Assembly: GCA_946811695.1 (NCBI GenBank)
Contig: OX328124.1
Coordinates: 25,188,126-25,252,125 of the forward strand
Reading direction: 5' to 3'
Source of the DNA: Gonocerus acuteangulatus
Lineage: Eukaryota; Arthropoda; Insecta; Hemiptera; Coreidae
DNA length: 64,000 nt
Below are positions 21,100 through 31,492 of this stretch, one piece after another. A model generated the notes under the pieces. The model was not told the origin of the DNA. It saw only the letters and a list, made by a program, of their open reading frames with translations, and searched no databases. The position numbers were made by a program, and so were the translations under genes. The stretch's first letter is position 1, and the number at the start of each line of letters is the position of its first letter.

Positions 21100-21575
21100 T
21101 TTCAACATTATCACAATCATATTTGAACTTCGAACTGCACAAGATAATTTTCGGAAAAATAATACACAAGTCATATTCACAGGGACACCAAGTCATTGCG
21201 GAATAACAGGGAACGAAATAGCAGATGTTCATGCAAAATTGGCTATTAAAGAAGGTTCGACCATAAATCATGTACCTAGGAAGGACCTAATTTGATCTAT
21301 GCAGAAGAACATTTGCTCTACCTGGGACGGGGAATGGCGGCAAAATAGAAAAAACAAACTAAGACAAATTAAAACATCTACATCTACCTGGGACACTACA
21401 ATACGTGCGACTAGAAGGGAAGTGGTAGTTCTTAAACTCTTTGAATTGGACACATGTGTCTTACACACGCATAATGAGAAAAGATCCACCAACTTTGTGC
21501 AACACCTGTGGAACTGAATTAAATTTTAGGCATATACTGACAGAGTGTAGAAATTACGAACGATTGGATGAAATA
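21100..21575 (+). pseudogene. LINE 3' remnant, interrupted copy
   Basis: Frames carry TPSHCGITGNEIADVHAKLA (RNase H C-terminal motif with the conserved H and D), WDGEWRQNRKNKLRQIK, and RKDPPTLCNTCGTELNFRHI with an EC pair following (zinc-knuckle-like). The gene is frameshifted and is interrupted at 21,576 by a foldback insertion. The tail resumes at 21,908-21,985 with NTKTEINNFMKETGLYN and a stop. Confidence 0.8.
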
Positions 21576-21675
21576 GTGGAGATAGAGATAGCCGTTGCAG
21601 TGATACGAAGACAATGGATAGTTGGGATTCGGCTTGGAGGAAGAAACGTCAGATCTTCAGGAAGAAATCAGTATT

Positions 21676-21715
21676 GGACGTTTCGGATGCACGTTGGCAG
21701 TGTTCATCAGCACTA
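21676..21715 (-). ncRNA. Hammerhead-ribozyme-like motif (left arm)
   Basis: Minus strand: CTAGTG, CTGATGA, a 17-base stem II region, CGAAACGTCC. Both core blocks are perfect (CUGAUGA, GAAA). Stem II pairs only partly (CAC/GTG). Confidence 0.5.
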
Positions 21716-21799
21716 GAAAATGCCTAGGGGGGAGGGAGGAAGACCAAGAAGACATTTAGGTGACCAAGGTTGAATGTATGGCATACATTCAACCATTCT

Positions 21800-21842
21800 C
21801 TAGTGTTGAAGAAGGCTGTCAAAGTGCAGCCTAAACGTCCAA
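21800..21842 (+). ncRNA. Degenerate hammerhead-like motif (right arm)
   Basis: TTGAAGA, then a good stem II (AGGCTG with CAGCCT), then TAAACGTCC. The core differs at the first base of each block, so it is probably inactive. Confidence 0.45.
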
Positions 21843-21907
21843 TACAGATTTTTTCCTGAAGATCTGACGTTTTTTCCTCCTAGCCGAATCCCAACCATCC
21901 CTTGTCT

Positions 21908-21985
21908 TCGATTGGATGAAATATTAGGTAATACCAAAACAGAAATAAACAATTTTATGAAGGAAACCGGTTTATATAATTAAAT
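21908..21985 (+). pseudogene. End of the interrupted LINE reading frame
   Basis: Continues the frame broken by the foldback element: RLDEILGNTKTEINNFMKET, then a stop. Confidence 0.65.
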
Positions 21986-23077
21986 ATAACTAACATCATG
22001 CATTAATTTGGGAGGCTACATATCCTTTCCGGACCTGCCCACAAAATATAAAATTGTCAGGAAGTATGCGAGTAGGCTTATGAATCTGGGGTTCCCTCGC
22101 CTCAGCTCTGTCCATTATTTCTTCCAAATTTTCTCAATCCTTTCCATAAAAAATGCATGCTTCAACAATTTTTGTTTGTACAATTCACATTTACTGCGAC
22201 CATGACCCATGTGGTTAATTTCACAAAAAAAAAAAATAAATAAAAAAATAATAATAATCTTGGACATCCTCAAATTCCTTTTAGTCTGGAGCGCATCATT
22301 TGTGAGTTGGATGTTGGGAGGGCGGGGACACTACTTTTTGAAGAAATGTCTTTAGAAGAACTGAAATAACTGTTATTGAAGCATGCATAAATCATCATGC
22401 AAAAATCATTTGTTATTCTCTCGGGAAAACAAGACATATTTACGCTAGATATCTTACCAAGGTGTCAAAAGACTTGTAATGAAATTTTCCATGTTCCATA
22501 AAAATCTTATAAGTGCTTCGAGGCATTTCAGAATATAAAAGTATCAAAATATTCCAACGGCATTGGTCCACGATAATTTTTCCAATCGGTTTGCATGGAT
22601 AAGCCAACCATTATTCGACAATGTTGAAATGAATTGGACAGTGTTGCAATGTTATTACTTTCCGGAATCCAATTCTCCTATTGTACTTGTTTAAATGAGG
22701 AGACAAATCCTTCACTGAGTGAAATAAAGCCGACATGTAGACAGATAAAACTCTTGCCCTAGACAATTTGTTGCCCATTATTTCATGGTGCTCACAGCTC
22801 TTTTCCCAGCTTAAGATTAATTAAATTACAAAGAGAACTAGAGGAGAAGAGGCTAGGAATTGGAGAGTTAATACGCTTACGGTGCTGAAGCCGCTCTGAG
22901 ATAAGCGTCAGTCACACAGGAGCTGCATAACTAAGCACATTCCACAGAAGTTGTTAGTGTACGCTCTAGTCATGATTAGTTTGTTTAAAAAAAATGGGTT
23001 TCACCTTTTATATTTCTACTGAGCAGCTGATTCAATTCTTCATTTAACGTTAATTTTCTTTCATGGGTGGGAAATGT
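21986..23077. other. No gene; one pearl-like tail fragment
   Basis: Mostly unremarkable. 22,916-22,950 (CACACAGGAGCTGCATAACT) matches the terminal hairpin of the pearl-like family, minus orientation. Confidence 0.4.
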
Positions 23078-24009
23078 GCTAAAAGCGGGAGAGGGCGGTG
23101 GAGGGACTGAGAGAGGGTGAGGGGTTGGAGGAGAGTGAGAGAGAGTGTTGTTAGGGAAGGATGCGAGAGGGAGTGAGGGCAAAGGAGGGTGGGAGGGAGA
23201 GAGACAGAGGGAGATGGAGGGCGGGAGGGATGGAGGGAGATGGTGGGAGGGAGGGAGGGATGGACGGAGAGATACAGAGGGAAAGGAATGAAGAGGGATG
23301 GAGGAAGAGAGAGAGAAAGAGAGAGGGTGGGAGGGAGAGAGACAGAGAGAGAGAGAGAGAGGGTGGGAGAGAGAGAGAAAGAGAGAGAGGATGGGAGGGA
23401 GAGAGACAGAGGGAGACGGAGGGAGGGTGGGATGGAGGGAGGGAGGGATGGAGGGAGAGAGACTGAGGGAGAGGGTGTTAGGGGGGTGCAGAAAGAAAGA
23501 GAGAGAGAGAGAGAGGGTGGGAGGGAGAGAGACAAAGGGAGATGAAGGGAGGGAGGGATGGAAGGAGAGAGACTGAGGGAGAGGGAGGGATAGAGGGACA
23601 GGGATGGAGGGAGAGGGAGGGAGGGATAGGGGGAGAGAGACAGAGCGAGAGGGAGGGAGGGAGGGAGAGAGGGAGGGAGAGAGGGAGGGAGGGAGGGAGG
23701 GAGGGAGAGAGAGAGAGAGAGAGGGTGAGAGGGTGGGAGGAGAACGAAGGGCGATAGAGAAGGAGGGAGGGGGAATGGAGGGAGAGAGTGAGGGAGGGAG
23801 AGAGTGAGGGAGGGAGAGAGTGAGGGAGGGAGAGAGTGAGGAGGGAGAGAGTGATGGAGGGAGAGAGTGAGAGAGTGAGGGGGGAGAGAGTGTGAGAGTG
23901 AGGGAGGGAGAGAGTGAGAGGGTGAGGGAGGGATAGAGGGAGAGACAGAAAGAGGGATGGAGGGAGGGAAGGAGAGAGAAAGAGTGAGAGTGAGAGGGGG
24001 AGGGAGAAA
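23078..24009 (+). repeat. ~0.93-kb purine-rich tract (GGGA/GAGA arrays)
   Basis: Almost entirely G and A on the plus strand, built from GGGAGGGA, GAGAGAGACAGAG and GGATGGAGGGA blocks in a loose higher-order pattern. Open frames on both strands are composition artefacts. Such mirror-symmetric homopurine DNA can adopt triplex (H-DNA) structure. Confidence 0.95.
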
Positions 24010-24089
24010 ATTTGTTGTCCTTATGTTAAGTTCCGCGCATAGTTGCGACTATTTTGGTGGCTAAAATGCGAGAAGCGGGAGATAGGGTA

Positions 24090-24300
24090 AGCCAAGCAGA
24101 GGATGAGTGTTCTAATTAAAACGGGACATAGAAGGAACGAGGAGTGGGGGTATCTGATCGATGGTAGTGGGGGTATATTTGGCAGGAGTGGGGAGACCTA
24201 GCAGAGCCAGGCTGTCTACTGCAGTAGGAGCACGCCAGCCTCACAGCTGGCAGGCACGTCTTCTCTGTCATCATCTCTCGCGTTGAGTCGGTAATATTTA
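24090..24300. other. GC-richer segment, unknown
   Basis: Includes AGGAGTGGGGGTATCTGATC and CAGCCTCACAGCTGGCAGG. No frame, boxes or termini recognised. Confidence 0.3.
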
Positions 24301-24329
24301 GTATTTAAGTTTACCAAAGATATTTAAGT

Positions 24330-24510
24330 ATTTTTAGCATAAATATGCTTTAGCGACGACTAAACTAAAAAAAAAATTTACAAAAAAGTGTCCGCTGGCG
24401 GGTTGACCATGTACGAAAAAGAAGACTGTATATTATACATTACATTACATCGGTTTGTCGGGTGACCAAAAGCATATTTATGTCCCTGAATTTGAGCAGT
24501 AAGCTCTAAA
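24330..24510 (-). mobile_element. Short MITE-like repeat, copy 2 (inverted)
   Basis: Inverse of the copy at 20,272: TTTTTAGCATAAATATGC, GCTTTAGCGACGACTAAAC, then AGCATATTTATGTCCCTGAA and AGCTCTAAA. The two copies flank a 3.9-kb interval containing the purine tract. Confidence 0.55.
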
Positions 24511-24850
24511 CGAAATTAGGTATTTGTTTTGTTATCTTATCGTTAAATACGGAATTATGGAGCGCATGGTATGAGGAAATATGTTTATGTATCATTACAA
24601 AAATATTTGTGAGTCATTATAAGTTTATTTCCTTGCCTATGTTAAGAAAATATTTAGAATGATGAATGATTTTTTGAAAGTTATTTTAATTTATTTGATG
24701 ACAATCATACTTAGCGACAATCCAATCTAAAATTTCGGAAAGTAAATTAAACACATGGTATTCATGGAGGAGAGACTCTTTTGGTTTGTCAAGTTTTGCT
24801 GCATTAATTTTATGTAAATCATTTTTTATCTTGATTTTAGCAATTTTATA

Positions 24851-25062
24851 TTTATTTATTTAAAATTTAACGTCCATTATTATTAACTGAGGATTTCGGG
24901 GCGGGTTCTCTATAGGTTACCATCCTTTTCTAGCCAGGATAGGGCTGACGCCTTTTCTTCTTTCTAAAGAAAAGCCCACCCCTAGTGGGAATCGAACCCA
25001 TGACCTTTGGCACGGAGTGTTAAGTGCTCACGCCTTAACACTCACGGCCACCGGGCCTCCAC
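24851..25062 (-). repeat. tRNA-derived SINE F1, full length with TSD
   Basis: The best F1 copy. Head GGAGGCCCGGTGGCCGTGAG, A-box region GTGAGTGTTAAGG, B box GGGTTCGATTCCC, body CCTGGCTAGAAAAGGATGG, tail GGACGTTAAATTTTAAAT then ATAAA repeats. CAATTTTATA flanks both ends (24,841-24,850 and 25,063-25,072), a 10-bp TSD from LINE-type retroposition. Confidence 0.9.
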
Positions 25063-25155
25063 CAATTTTATAGTTAAACTACTAAAATAATAATAATAAT
25101 TATTGAGAATGAGAGCAAACCACAGATGTAACTTGTTTGCTTGATATTGAAGGCA

Positions 25156-25243
25156 CTCCCTCTCACTCTCTCTCTCTCTCTCTCCCTCTCTCTCCCCCCC
25201 CCTTCTCTCTCTCTCTCTCCCCCCCCCCTTCTCTCTCTCTCTC
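25156..25243 (+). repeat. (CT)n/(C)n low-complexity tract
   Basis: CT dinucleotides with C8-C9 interruptions. Confidence 0.9.
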
Positions 25244-25439
25244 ATTAGGTTAAAGTATAATTGACTCAACTGTGAGTATATACATCAATGACATGTCGTT
25301 ATAAAAATTAAATGAATTCGCATAAACACACAGGTTTTTTTTTTAACTTTTCACGAAGCAGTTTAGAATTGCTTGAGAATTTAGCGTCAAGATATGGGCA
25401 TTGCTGAGTTTTAATGGTTTTTAAAACTCAGAAATTAAT

Positions 25440-25840
25440 ACGTATCTTACAAACTAGAACGAATCGAAATACCATAAACCAAAAATGGCAACTAGAATCA
25501 AGTAATATGACAGACAACAAACTAAGACAAATCGAACATTTACTTACTGACTGGCCAAGCGCATAGAGTACTTCCCCGAGAGAGGAAATAGTTCTTGCAA
25601 GACTGCGAATAGGCCACACATGCATCATTCACGAATACATAATGACTAAAACTGAAAGACCAACTATGGATTTGCAATACGGAACTAACAGTTAAACATA
25701 TACTAACCGACTGCTTTTTTATAACGAACTTAGATATACCGCAGGACTTACTTGCTGACAGTAACCATCACATTGACAAAATTACTACACACTTAAAAAA
25801 ATATAAACATATAAGACAAAATATGAAACAATCCTCAACT
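25440..25840 (+). pseudogene. LINE 3' remnant
   Basis: Frames show NQKWQLESSNMTDNKLRQI, then EEIVLARLRIGHTCIIHEYI, MTKTERPTM and a decayed zinc motif. Matches the region between RNase H and the C-terminal zinc knuckle in the other LINE scraps. Stops and frameshifts throughout. Confidence 0.7.
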
Positions 25841-26032
25841 TCTTTTATTTCAAAATTAATTGAATGTCTACTTAGTTTATTTTATGTTTAATTTCAATTT
25901 ATTTAGAGTGTTTTCTATGGATTTATTTATTTTGTTTAGTTATTATTTGCTTTTTTTTCAATATTTTAATTTTACTGACTTGGTATTACAAATGAGCATC
26001 GTTTCCATAGAATCTTAATTACTTGTATGATT

Positions 26033-26287
26033 TTAAATCAGTCTCTTAACAGGCCATGAGGGGCCGGTTACTGTATAGGTATCTGATTCATGACCGCCTT
26101 TTTTAGGTACCAATTAAGAATAATTAAATTAATTAAAGGCTGAGTTGGCCTAGAAACGTCAAGGAGGCCGAATTCAACACATGACCGAAGACACTAGAAG
26201 ATAAAAATCTTTAGTGCTTGCTCGGGATTTGAACTCAGCTCCTCCAGCATATTAGTCGAGTGCCCTACCACTGAGCTAACCTCGCCC
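26033..26287 (-). repeat. tRNA-derived SINE F2
   Basis: Minus strand head GGGGCGAGGTTAGCTCAGTG and a B-box-like region GAGTTCAAATCCC. The middle is shortened: the stem-loop segment between AATTAATT and the 3' end is largely deleted. Ends AGAGACTGATTTAAAATC. Confidence 0.8.
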
Positions 26288-26289
26288 CC

Positions 26290-26313
26290 TTATATACATA
26301 TATATATATATAC

Positions 26314-26346
<33 letters not shown>
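26290..26346. repeat. (TA)n-(TG)n microsatellite
   Basis: TA-rich run followed by TG repeats next to the SINE head. Confidence 0.9.
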
Positions 26347-26531
26347 CAGAGTCAATTGGTATATTGGTACTATATTTGGTAGAAATTGGTACTAAAGTAC
26401 GTTGTCTCAATGAAAGTTTACAGCTATATAGTGTATAAGAAAGTTATATAGTGTGAATATAACTTGTACACTCAACAATTCGTGAAATGACATTTAAAAA
26501 TCAAAGAAACCTTTACTCAACTTGACATAAG

Positions 26532-26570
26532 ATGCCTGATGATGAGCCTGAACAAATCCGAAACGTCGCA
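26532..26570 (+). ncRNA. Hammerhead-ribozyme-like motif
   Basis: CTGATGA, then a 17-base segment that barely pairs, then CGAAACGTCGC. Both core blocks are perfect but stem II has decayed. Probably the terminus of a dead Penelope-like element. Confidence 0.4.
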
Positions 26571-27217
26571 AATACGTGTTAATGTTTCAAACAATTTTTG
26601 GGGAGCAACTCCTGCCAGTTTCTTCCAACAAGTTCACTGCTTAGACGAAAAGAAAACACGTATTGTTTACAGCTTGTGAGCTTTCGGGTACACTATCTAC
26701 AGGTAATTAGACGCGTCGATTAAAATCATTTAACGAATCTAGGTGAGAACGTTATGACATTCCTGAAAAACGGTTCTTATGAATTTTTTGATAGAGCAGT
26801 CTCCTTCGAAGAAATCGGCGCTTCTTTTTATTAGGGTCGTACTTCGGAAAGGTGCAAGTAAGAAAATTGAAATATCTGGTTCATTATTTGTAACCTATCA
26901 AGATTCGAGAGAAATACAATAGCTAACTATTCAAACGGAATTTAATGACAAAAATATATTATTTACTTTGTTAATAATGTTTACGCAGCTTAGGCAATAA
27001 AACATTTCACTTAATGAAGAATGGTGAGTCGTTTCTTTATGTTACTTTGGTTTCGTTAAATAGTCATTGGTCCAGAAGGTGTCAACGTTATTAGCTGTCA
27101 GTCGTGATTGTCATTTTTCTAGCTAATGCCATTGTTAGTGACATTAACTGTTCAGTGTCATCCAGTAGTTGTCATTATATCAACCCTTAACACTATATTA
27201 CCAGACTTTAATATACA

Positions 27218-27266
<49 letters not shown>
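27218..27266. repeat. (TA)n-(TG)n microsatellite
   Basis: TA run with a TG tail. Confidence 0.85.
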
Positions 27267-27426
27267 AAATGTGAACTACCTGTATTTTTAGCGCGTTTCC
27301 TCTATACTTCCATAGGGAGGAAACCCACTAATTACGTCAACCTTGTGATGCAATCCGGAGGTCAATATGAATAATGTAAACGTCTCATAACCAACAGGTC
27401 ACGAAAAAAAAAGGTTCTAATTCATA

Positions 27427-27455
27427 TATATGTATATATATATATATATATATAA
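27427..27455. repeat. (TA)n left of SINE F2
   Basis: Together with the TA run at 27,804-27,844 it brackets the SINE, suggesting insertion into a TA tract. Confidence 0.85.
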
Positions 27456-27795
27456 GGGGCGAGGTTAGTTCAGTGGTAGAGCACTGGACTAATATGCTGG
27501 AGGACCTGAGGTCAAATCCCGAGCGAGCACTAAAGATTTTTATCTTCTGGTATCTTCGTTCATGGGTTAGGTTCGGCCTCCAAGACCGCCCCTAGGACAA
27601 CCCAGCCTTTAAATAATTTATTAATGGGTAGATAGGTGCTAATGACCCAAGAAGTCGAAGCAGCAAAGGGCAAATCAAGCGGTCGAAGTATAGTACTGAC
27701 CACACTATATCCCTAGTGTGCCGTATGGTCATGAATCAGATACCTTTATAGTATCTGCCCTTTAGGGCCCTCGTGGTCTGTTGAGTGACTTATTT
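27456..27795 (+). repeat. tRNA-derived SINE F2, full length
   Basis: GGGGCGAGGTTAGTTCAGTG with an A box, B-box region GAGGTCAAATCCC, then GCGAGCACTAAAGATTTTTA. The 3' module has GGTGCTAATGACCC and GTCGAAGCAGC; it continues to TGTGCCGTATGGTCATG and ends GTGACTTATTTTTG. T-rich end as in the other F2 copies. Confidence 0.85.
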
Positions 27796-27799
27796 TTGT

Positions 27800-27803
<4 letters not shown>

Positions 27804-27844
<41 letters not shown>
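27804..27844. repeat. (TA)n right of SINE F2
   Basis: Alternating TA run. Confidence 0.9.
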
Positions 27845-27848
<4 letters not shown>

Positions 27849-27975
27849 GGCCTTAAAGATCAAAATTATATATTTTTTTACCTGTGAGGCCTTTACTAAA
27901 CGAAGATTAGAATATACGTGGAAGAGGTCAATTTACGAGTTAAAAATATAAACCCACATACATGTAAATATCCAT

Positions 27976-27980
27976 ATATT

Positions 27981-28041
<61 letters not shown>

Positions 28042-28087
28042 GTGTATATATATATATATATACACATATATATACACACACATAAAT
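27976..28087. repeat. Compound (TA)n/(CATA)n microsatellite
   Basis: TA runs interrupted by CA and TG. The encoded Tyr/Ile runs are artefacts. Confidence 0.9.
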
Positions 28088-28235
28088 ACAGAGTGTCTCC
28101 AAAATAAACGGGAAAACTTCTGGAATCGAAGCAGGACGAAAAAAGAAAGAAAAAAGGTCCTTTGACATTTTTCTCGTTTTTGCTCCAGAACAAAATTACC
28201 CCGATAAGAAACTTAATGCTTACTGCTTAGCGTTA
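28088..28235 (+). mobile_element. Left end of a mariner-type element (family of 56,637)
   Basis: ACAGAGTGTCTCCAAAATAA, GGAAAACTTCTGGAATCGA and a GTCCTTTG...TTTCTCGTTTTT stretch align with the left end at 56,637. The TATCGTC MITE begins where this ends. Confidence 0.5.
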
Positions 28236-28852
28236 ATATCGTCGATGCAAATGCTAAGTATCGAATGTGAAAATCACCACTTTTCAGGAGAGTAAAAAAA
28301 CTGTTTCGAGGTTTATTTTAAATCAGAGCTTACTGATAAACGTTTTTCATTTATGCCACTATCGATAGTCTGCATTAACAATCTTTGATTTTACAATAAC
28401 AATTGCCACAGCGAACACGCGAAAGTGACATATTCAATACTTTGCCATAACGGAAATTTGATTTTCTTCTCATTCCAACAAGGTCAAAAACGCGAATGTG
28501 GCACATACGAGACTTGGGAAGAGATCAGTTCAAAACATTTCTTCACAGTAACGAATGCAGACTAACGAAATTTTTATTCATTACTTTGCTTATGGACATA
28601 GTTAAATAGTTGGCACATTCGATGTGTCATAGTTAATTATGTGTCATAGTTTAATTATGTGTCATAGTTTAATTATGTGTCATAGTTTAATTATGTGTCA
28701 TAGTTTGACAGTGGTTACTTACCCTTTTACAGAGTGAACTCGAGATTCGAGATTTAGCCACAACCTACATCAGTCCAACAGCAATCAGTATAGATAGATA
28801 ATGAAAAATGCGTTTTCTCACATTCGATACTTTGCATTTGTATCGACGATAT
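28236..28852. mobile_element. MITE family TATCGTC, copy B, internally expanded
   Basis: Same inverted ends as copy A (ATATCGTCGATGCAAATG, GTATCGACGATAT). At 617 bp it is over twice the length of the others. Part of the extra length is an 18-bp tandem GTGTCATAGTTTAATTAT, 4-5 units at 28,624-28,705, absent from the other copies. Confidence 0.75.
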
Positions 28853-29024
28853 GCTTCCAGAGATTCTTTTCATTGGAAATTTAACGTCGTTAACCGAATG
28901 ATAACATCTAAGGCGATACCCACAACCGTTTAAGAAAAAAAAAAATTAAACCATAATTTTCTAGAACTTTAATTTAGGATGAAGAAAAGGTCTAAGGACT
29001 TTACTGTCCTTCTTTTATTCGACA

Positions 29025-29062
29025 ATTCGTTTTCGAGATCAGTCTCTCATCCTCGGTGTCTT
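29025..29062 (-). ncRNA. Degenerate hammerhead-like motif
   Basis: Minus strand: CCGAGGATGAGA, a loop, TCTCGAAAACG. Stem II (GAGA/TCTC) pairs, but the first core block has C for U. Confidence 0.35.
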
Positions 29063-29379
29063 CTGAACACTCATCGCAACCGAATAATAAGAATATAACC
29101 AAGCAAGTTAACTTAAATCATTTAAATATAAATAACAAAAGGGGTCAACAATTAAAGACAATTAAAACAAAATAAATTTTTTTTTTTTTTTTTAATTTTA
29201 CCGTGCGTTTTAGGCTAAGGTAGTGACCTCGAAAAATGTTTCTCAAATAAAGGAAAGAAATATGAAGGAAGGAAAAAAAAAAAAAAATGAAGTAGAGGGT
29301 TTGCCCATTTCTTCGCCCTAAATTATTATGATGAATCTTCACTATCTGACTTCCCCGATCGTTCTATTGTTCGTGTTGA

Positions 29380-29697
29380 GGAGATATTTAAAAAACAAAA
29401 TTTTAACGGTCCATAGCTTAATTATATTTTGCTGTAAAATTAATTCTTCAGTAAAACAAGGTAAATGTTGTAGATGTTTGTATTAGAACCTTTAGAATGA
29501 ACGGAAGACCAGAGGGCAAATTGCTTTCACTAAATGTTCATCAATATTTCATGAAAATTGGCGTTAACATCTTTCACAAAATCTCAAAACTTTATGTTAA
29601 ATGTTTCTCTTCCAATCTTTTCAAATTCCTAGGAGTAAAAATCACACGGAAACGCGCTAAGTTGGCGAAGTTCTTGTAAAATGGACTTTTTGGGGAA
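29380..29697 (+). repeat. Inverted-repeat arm 1 (partner 31,005-31,320)
   Basis: ATATTTAAAAAACAAAATTT, TAACGGTCCATAGCTTAATT and later GGCGAAGTTCTTGTAA recur inverted at 31,005-31,320 with few differences. About 318 bp per arm, 1.3 kb apart. A 60-codon open frame in each arm has no recognised domain. Confidence 0.75.
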
Positions 29698-29765
29698 ATT
29701 CCTCGCTGCACCCTGGATGTCGGCTCTAATGGCCTAGATGTCAGGGCGCCTTAAAAAACAAAAAA
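29690..29765 (+). repeat. SINE F3 3' end
   Basis: AAATTCCTCGCTGCACCCTG, GATGTCGGCTCTAATGGCC, TAGATGTCAGGGCGCC, then an A-rich tail. Matches the 3' half of the copy at 34,818. Confidence 0.75.
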
Positions 29766-30428
29766 TAATCGTCCAACACAAAAATAATTACTACGAAATT
29801 CTAATCATTAGGTGAGATCTACTGCTTTAAATTTATTATTTTAATGCCTTTATAAAGTAATTGAATTTGTTTTTTTCTTCAAACGTTCTTAAATCCAAAA
29901 CTAGGTGGAGGAAAAATAGCTTAGGAAATGTTTATTAAGTTTTACTGAAGCGTAGATCACGTTGCTAATAGACTTTTCTGAAAACTTCAAAAACAAAATT
30001 GTGTTTTGCTCCATTCCTATTAACATTTTATGCATTTAAAGGTACTTTTTGGAAAGTAAATTTAATCCTTTACAACGTTTATATCAGCTACTTTTTTCAT
30101 TGCTGGCATACTTTATTGGCAGAAAAGTGACGAAAAACAAGGGTTTCATCGGTTTTTCGCTATTTGTTACTCATTGGTGCGCTTTAGCGAAAAAATGATA
30201 GATATAAAATTCAATTCTTTACAATAATCCGTCATAAAAATAACGCCTTTCCATTGGAGATTCCAGAGTTAGGGTCTCTGGAGAAGAACTGGAGAAAGTT
30301 GAGGGGTCGTGCATTAGGTCCAATGGAAGTTCATTCGACCACGTTAAGACCCACCAAGTTTCGTTTTTAAATTTCAAAAATTGTGGGAAAAAGGGGGGTG
30401 TCAATCGAGCAATCGAGTTTTGAACACC

Positions 30429-30551
<123 letters not shown>

Positions 30552-30851
30552 TATAAATTCTCTCAATTTTTAGGTGGCTTGGGGTCTTAAAAGCAGTAAT
30601 ACTTCCTTCCTTCACACTACTTTATTTACTAGGCCCAACATGTTTCATGCTTCATAAAACTATGCCAGTTTTGGTTTTATGCCAGACTCCAGAGGGAGTA
30701 CATGGTGACGAGAGTACTTCCCAGCAAGAAGTGCTCCTGAAGAGGCGCGAAAATATGCACGAAACATGTCAGGCCTAGTAAATGAAGTAGTGTGAAGGAA
30801 GGATTACTGCTTTTAAGACCCCAAGCCTCCTAAAATTTGAGAAAATTTATA
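30552..30851. mobile_element. Foldback element with Penelope-like terminus
   Basis: Arms of about 95 bp (CTTGGGGTCTTAAAAGCAGT, CTTCCTTCACACTACTT) are inverted at 30,552-30,648 and 30,760-30,851. The centre holds GCCAGACTCCAGAGGGAG and a hammerhead-like core at 30,733. Same layout as 16,515-16,690 on one side. Confidence 0.65.
30733..30774 (+). ncRNA. Hammerhead-ribozyme-like motif
   Basis: GTGCTC, CTGAAGA, GGCGC, loop, GCAC, GAAA, CATGTC, AGGC. Both core blocks are perfect, stem III is minimal (C-AT-G) and the UC cleavage position is acceptable. Stem II has a C-A mismatch. Confidence 0.5.
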
Positions 30852-30873
30852 TATATTTTGGGTCACTTGCAAA

Positions 30874-30880
<7 letters not shown>

Positions 30881-30931
<51 letters not shown>
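30881..30931. repeat. (TA)n microsatellite
   Basis: Alternating TA run. Confidence 0.9.
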
Positions 30932-30937
<6 letters not shown>

Positions 30938-31004
30938 TTGTGTGAGTGTATCTGTATAAAAATTTTGGTAATCATGTCGTTATCAATTATGAAGATTGGA
31001 ATAC

Positions 31005-31320
31005 ATTGGAAAAGTCCATGTTACAAGAACTTCGCCAACTTACCGCGTTTCCGTATGATTTTTACTCCAAGGAATTTGAAAAGCTTGGAAGAGAAACATT
31101 TAACATAAAGTGTTGAGATTTTGTGAAAGATGTTAACGCCAATTTTCATGAAATATTGATGAAAATTTAGTGGAAGCAATTTGCCTTCTCGTCTTCCGTT
31201 CATTCTAAAGGTTCTAATACAAACATCTACCACATTTACTTACCTTGTTTTACTGAAGAATTAATTTTACAGTAAAATAAAATTAAGCTATGGACCGTTA
31301 AAATTTTGTTTTTTAAATAT
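31005..31320 (-). repeat. Inverted-repeat arm 2 (partner 29,380-29,697)
   Basis: Inverse of arm 1. It is followed by a TTGGAACACCCTGT end at 31,330-31,427, a Tc1/mariner-like terminus that precedes a TA tract. Confidence 0.75.
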
Positions 31321-31421
31321 CTAATCAACACCTAACTTAATGAAATTAACCCACCAAGTTATGTTTTTAAATTTTAAAAATTATGGGAAAAAGGGGGGTG
31401 TCAATCGAGTTTGGAACACCC

Positions 31422-31425
<4 letters not shown>

Positions 31426-31490
<65 letters not shown>

Positions 31491-31492
31491 CT
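31426..31492. repeat. (TA)n microsatellite
   Basis: Alternating TA with one TG interruption. Confidence 0.9.

Larger units (their letters stand above)
21576..21907. mobile_element. Foldback insertion with inverted hammerhead-like motifs
   Basis: CGATTGGATGAAATA occurs directly before (21,561) and after (21,908) the insert: a 15-bp TSD. Arms of about 75 bp (AAGACAATGGATAGTTGGG, GACGTTT at their inner ends) are inverted around a palindromic centre (GGTTGAATGTATG/CATACATTCAACC). Each arm ends near a hammerhead-like core pointing outward. The layout matches Penelope-like termini in head-to-head arrangement. Confidence 0.65.

Noticed and set aside
23050..23807. Many open frames rich in Arg/Glu/Gly or Ser/Leu/Pro
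   Set aside because: Artefacts of the purine tract; all frames are open because stops are rare in such DNA.
27933..28193. Tyr/Ile-rich open frames over TA tracts
   Set aside because: Microsatellite translation; likewise at 10,332, 12,398, 14,304, 27,126 and 31,340.
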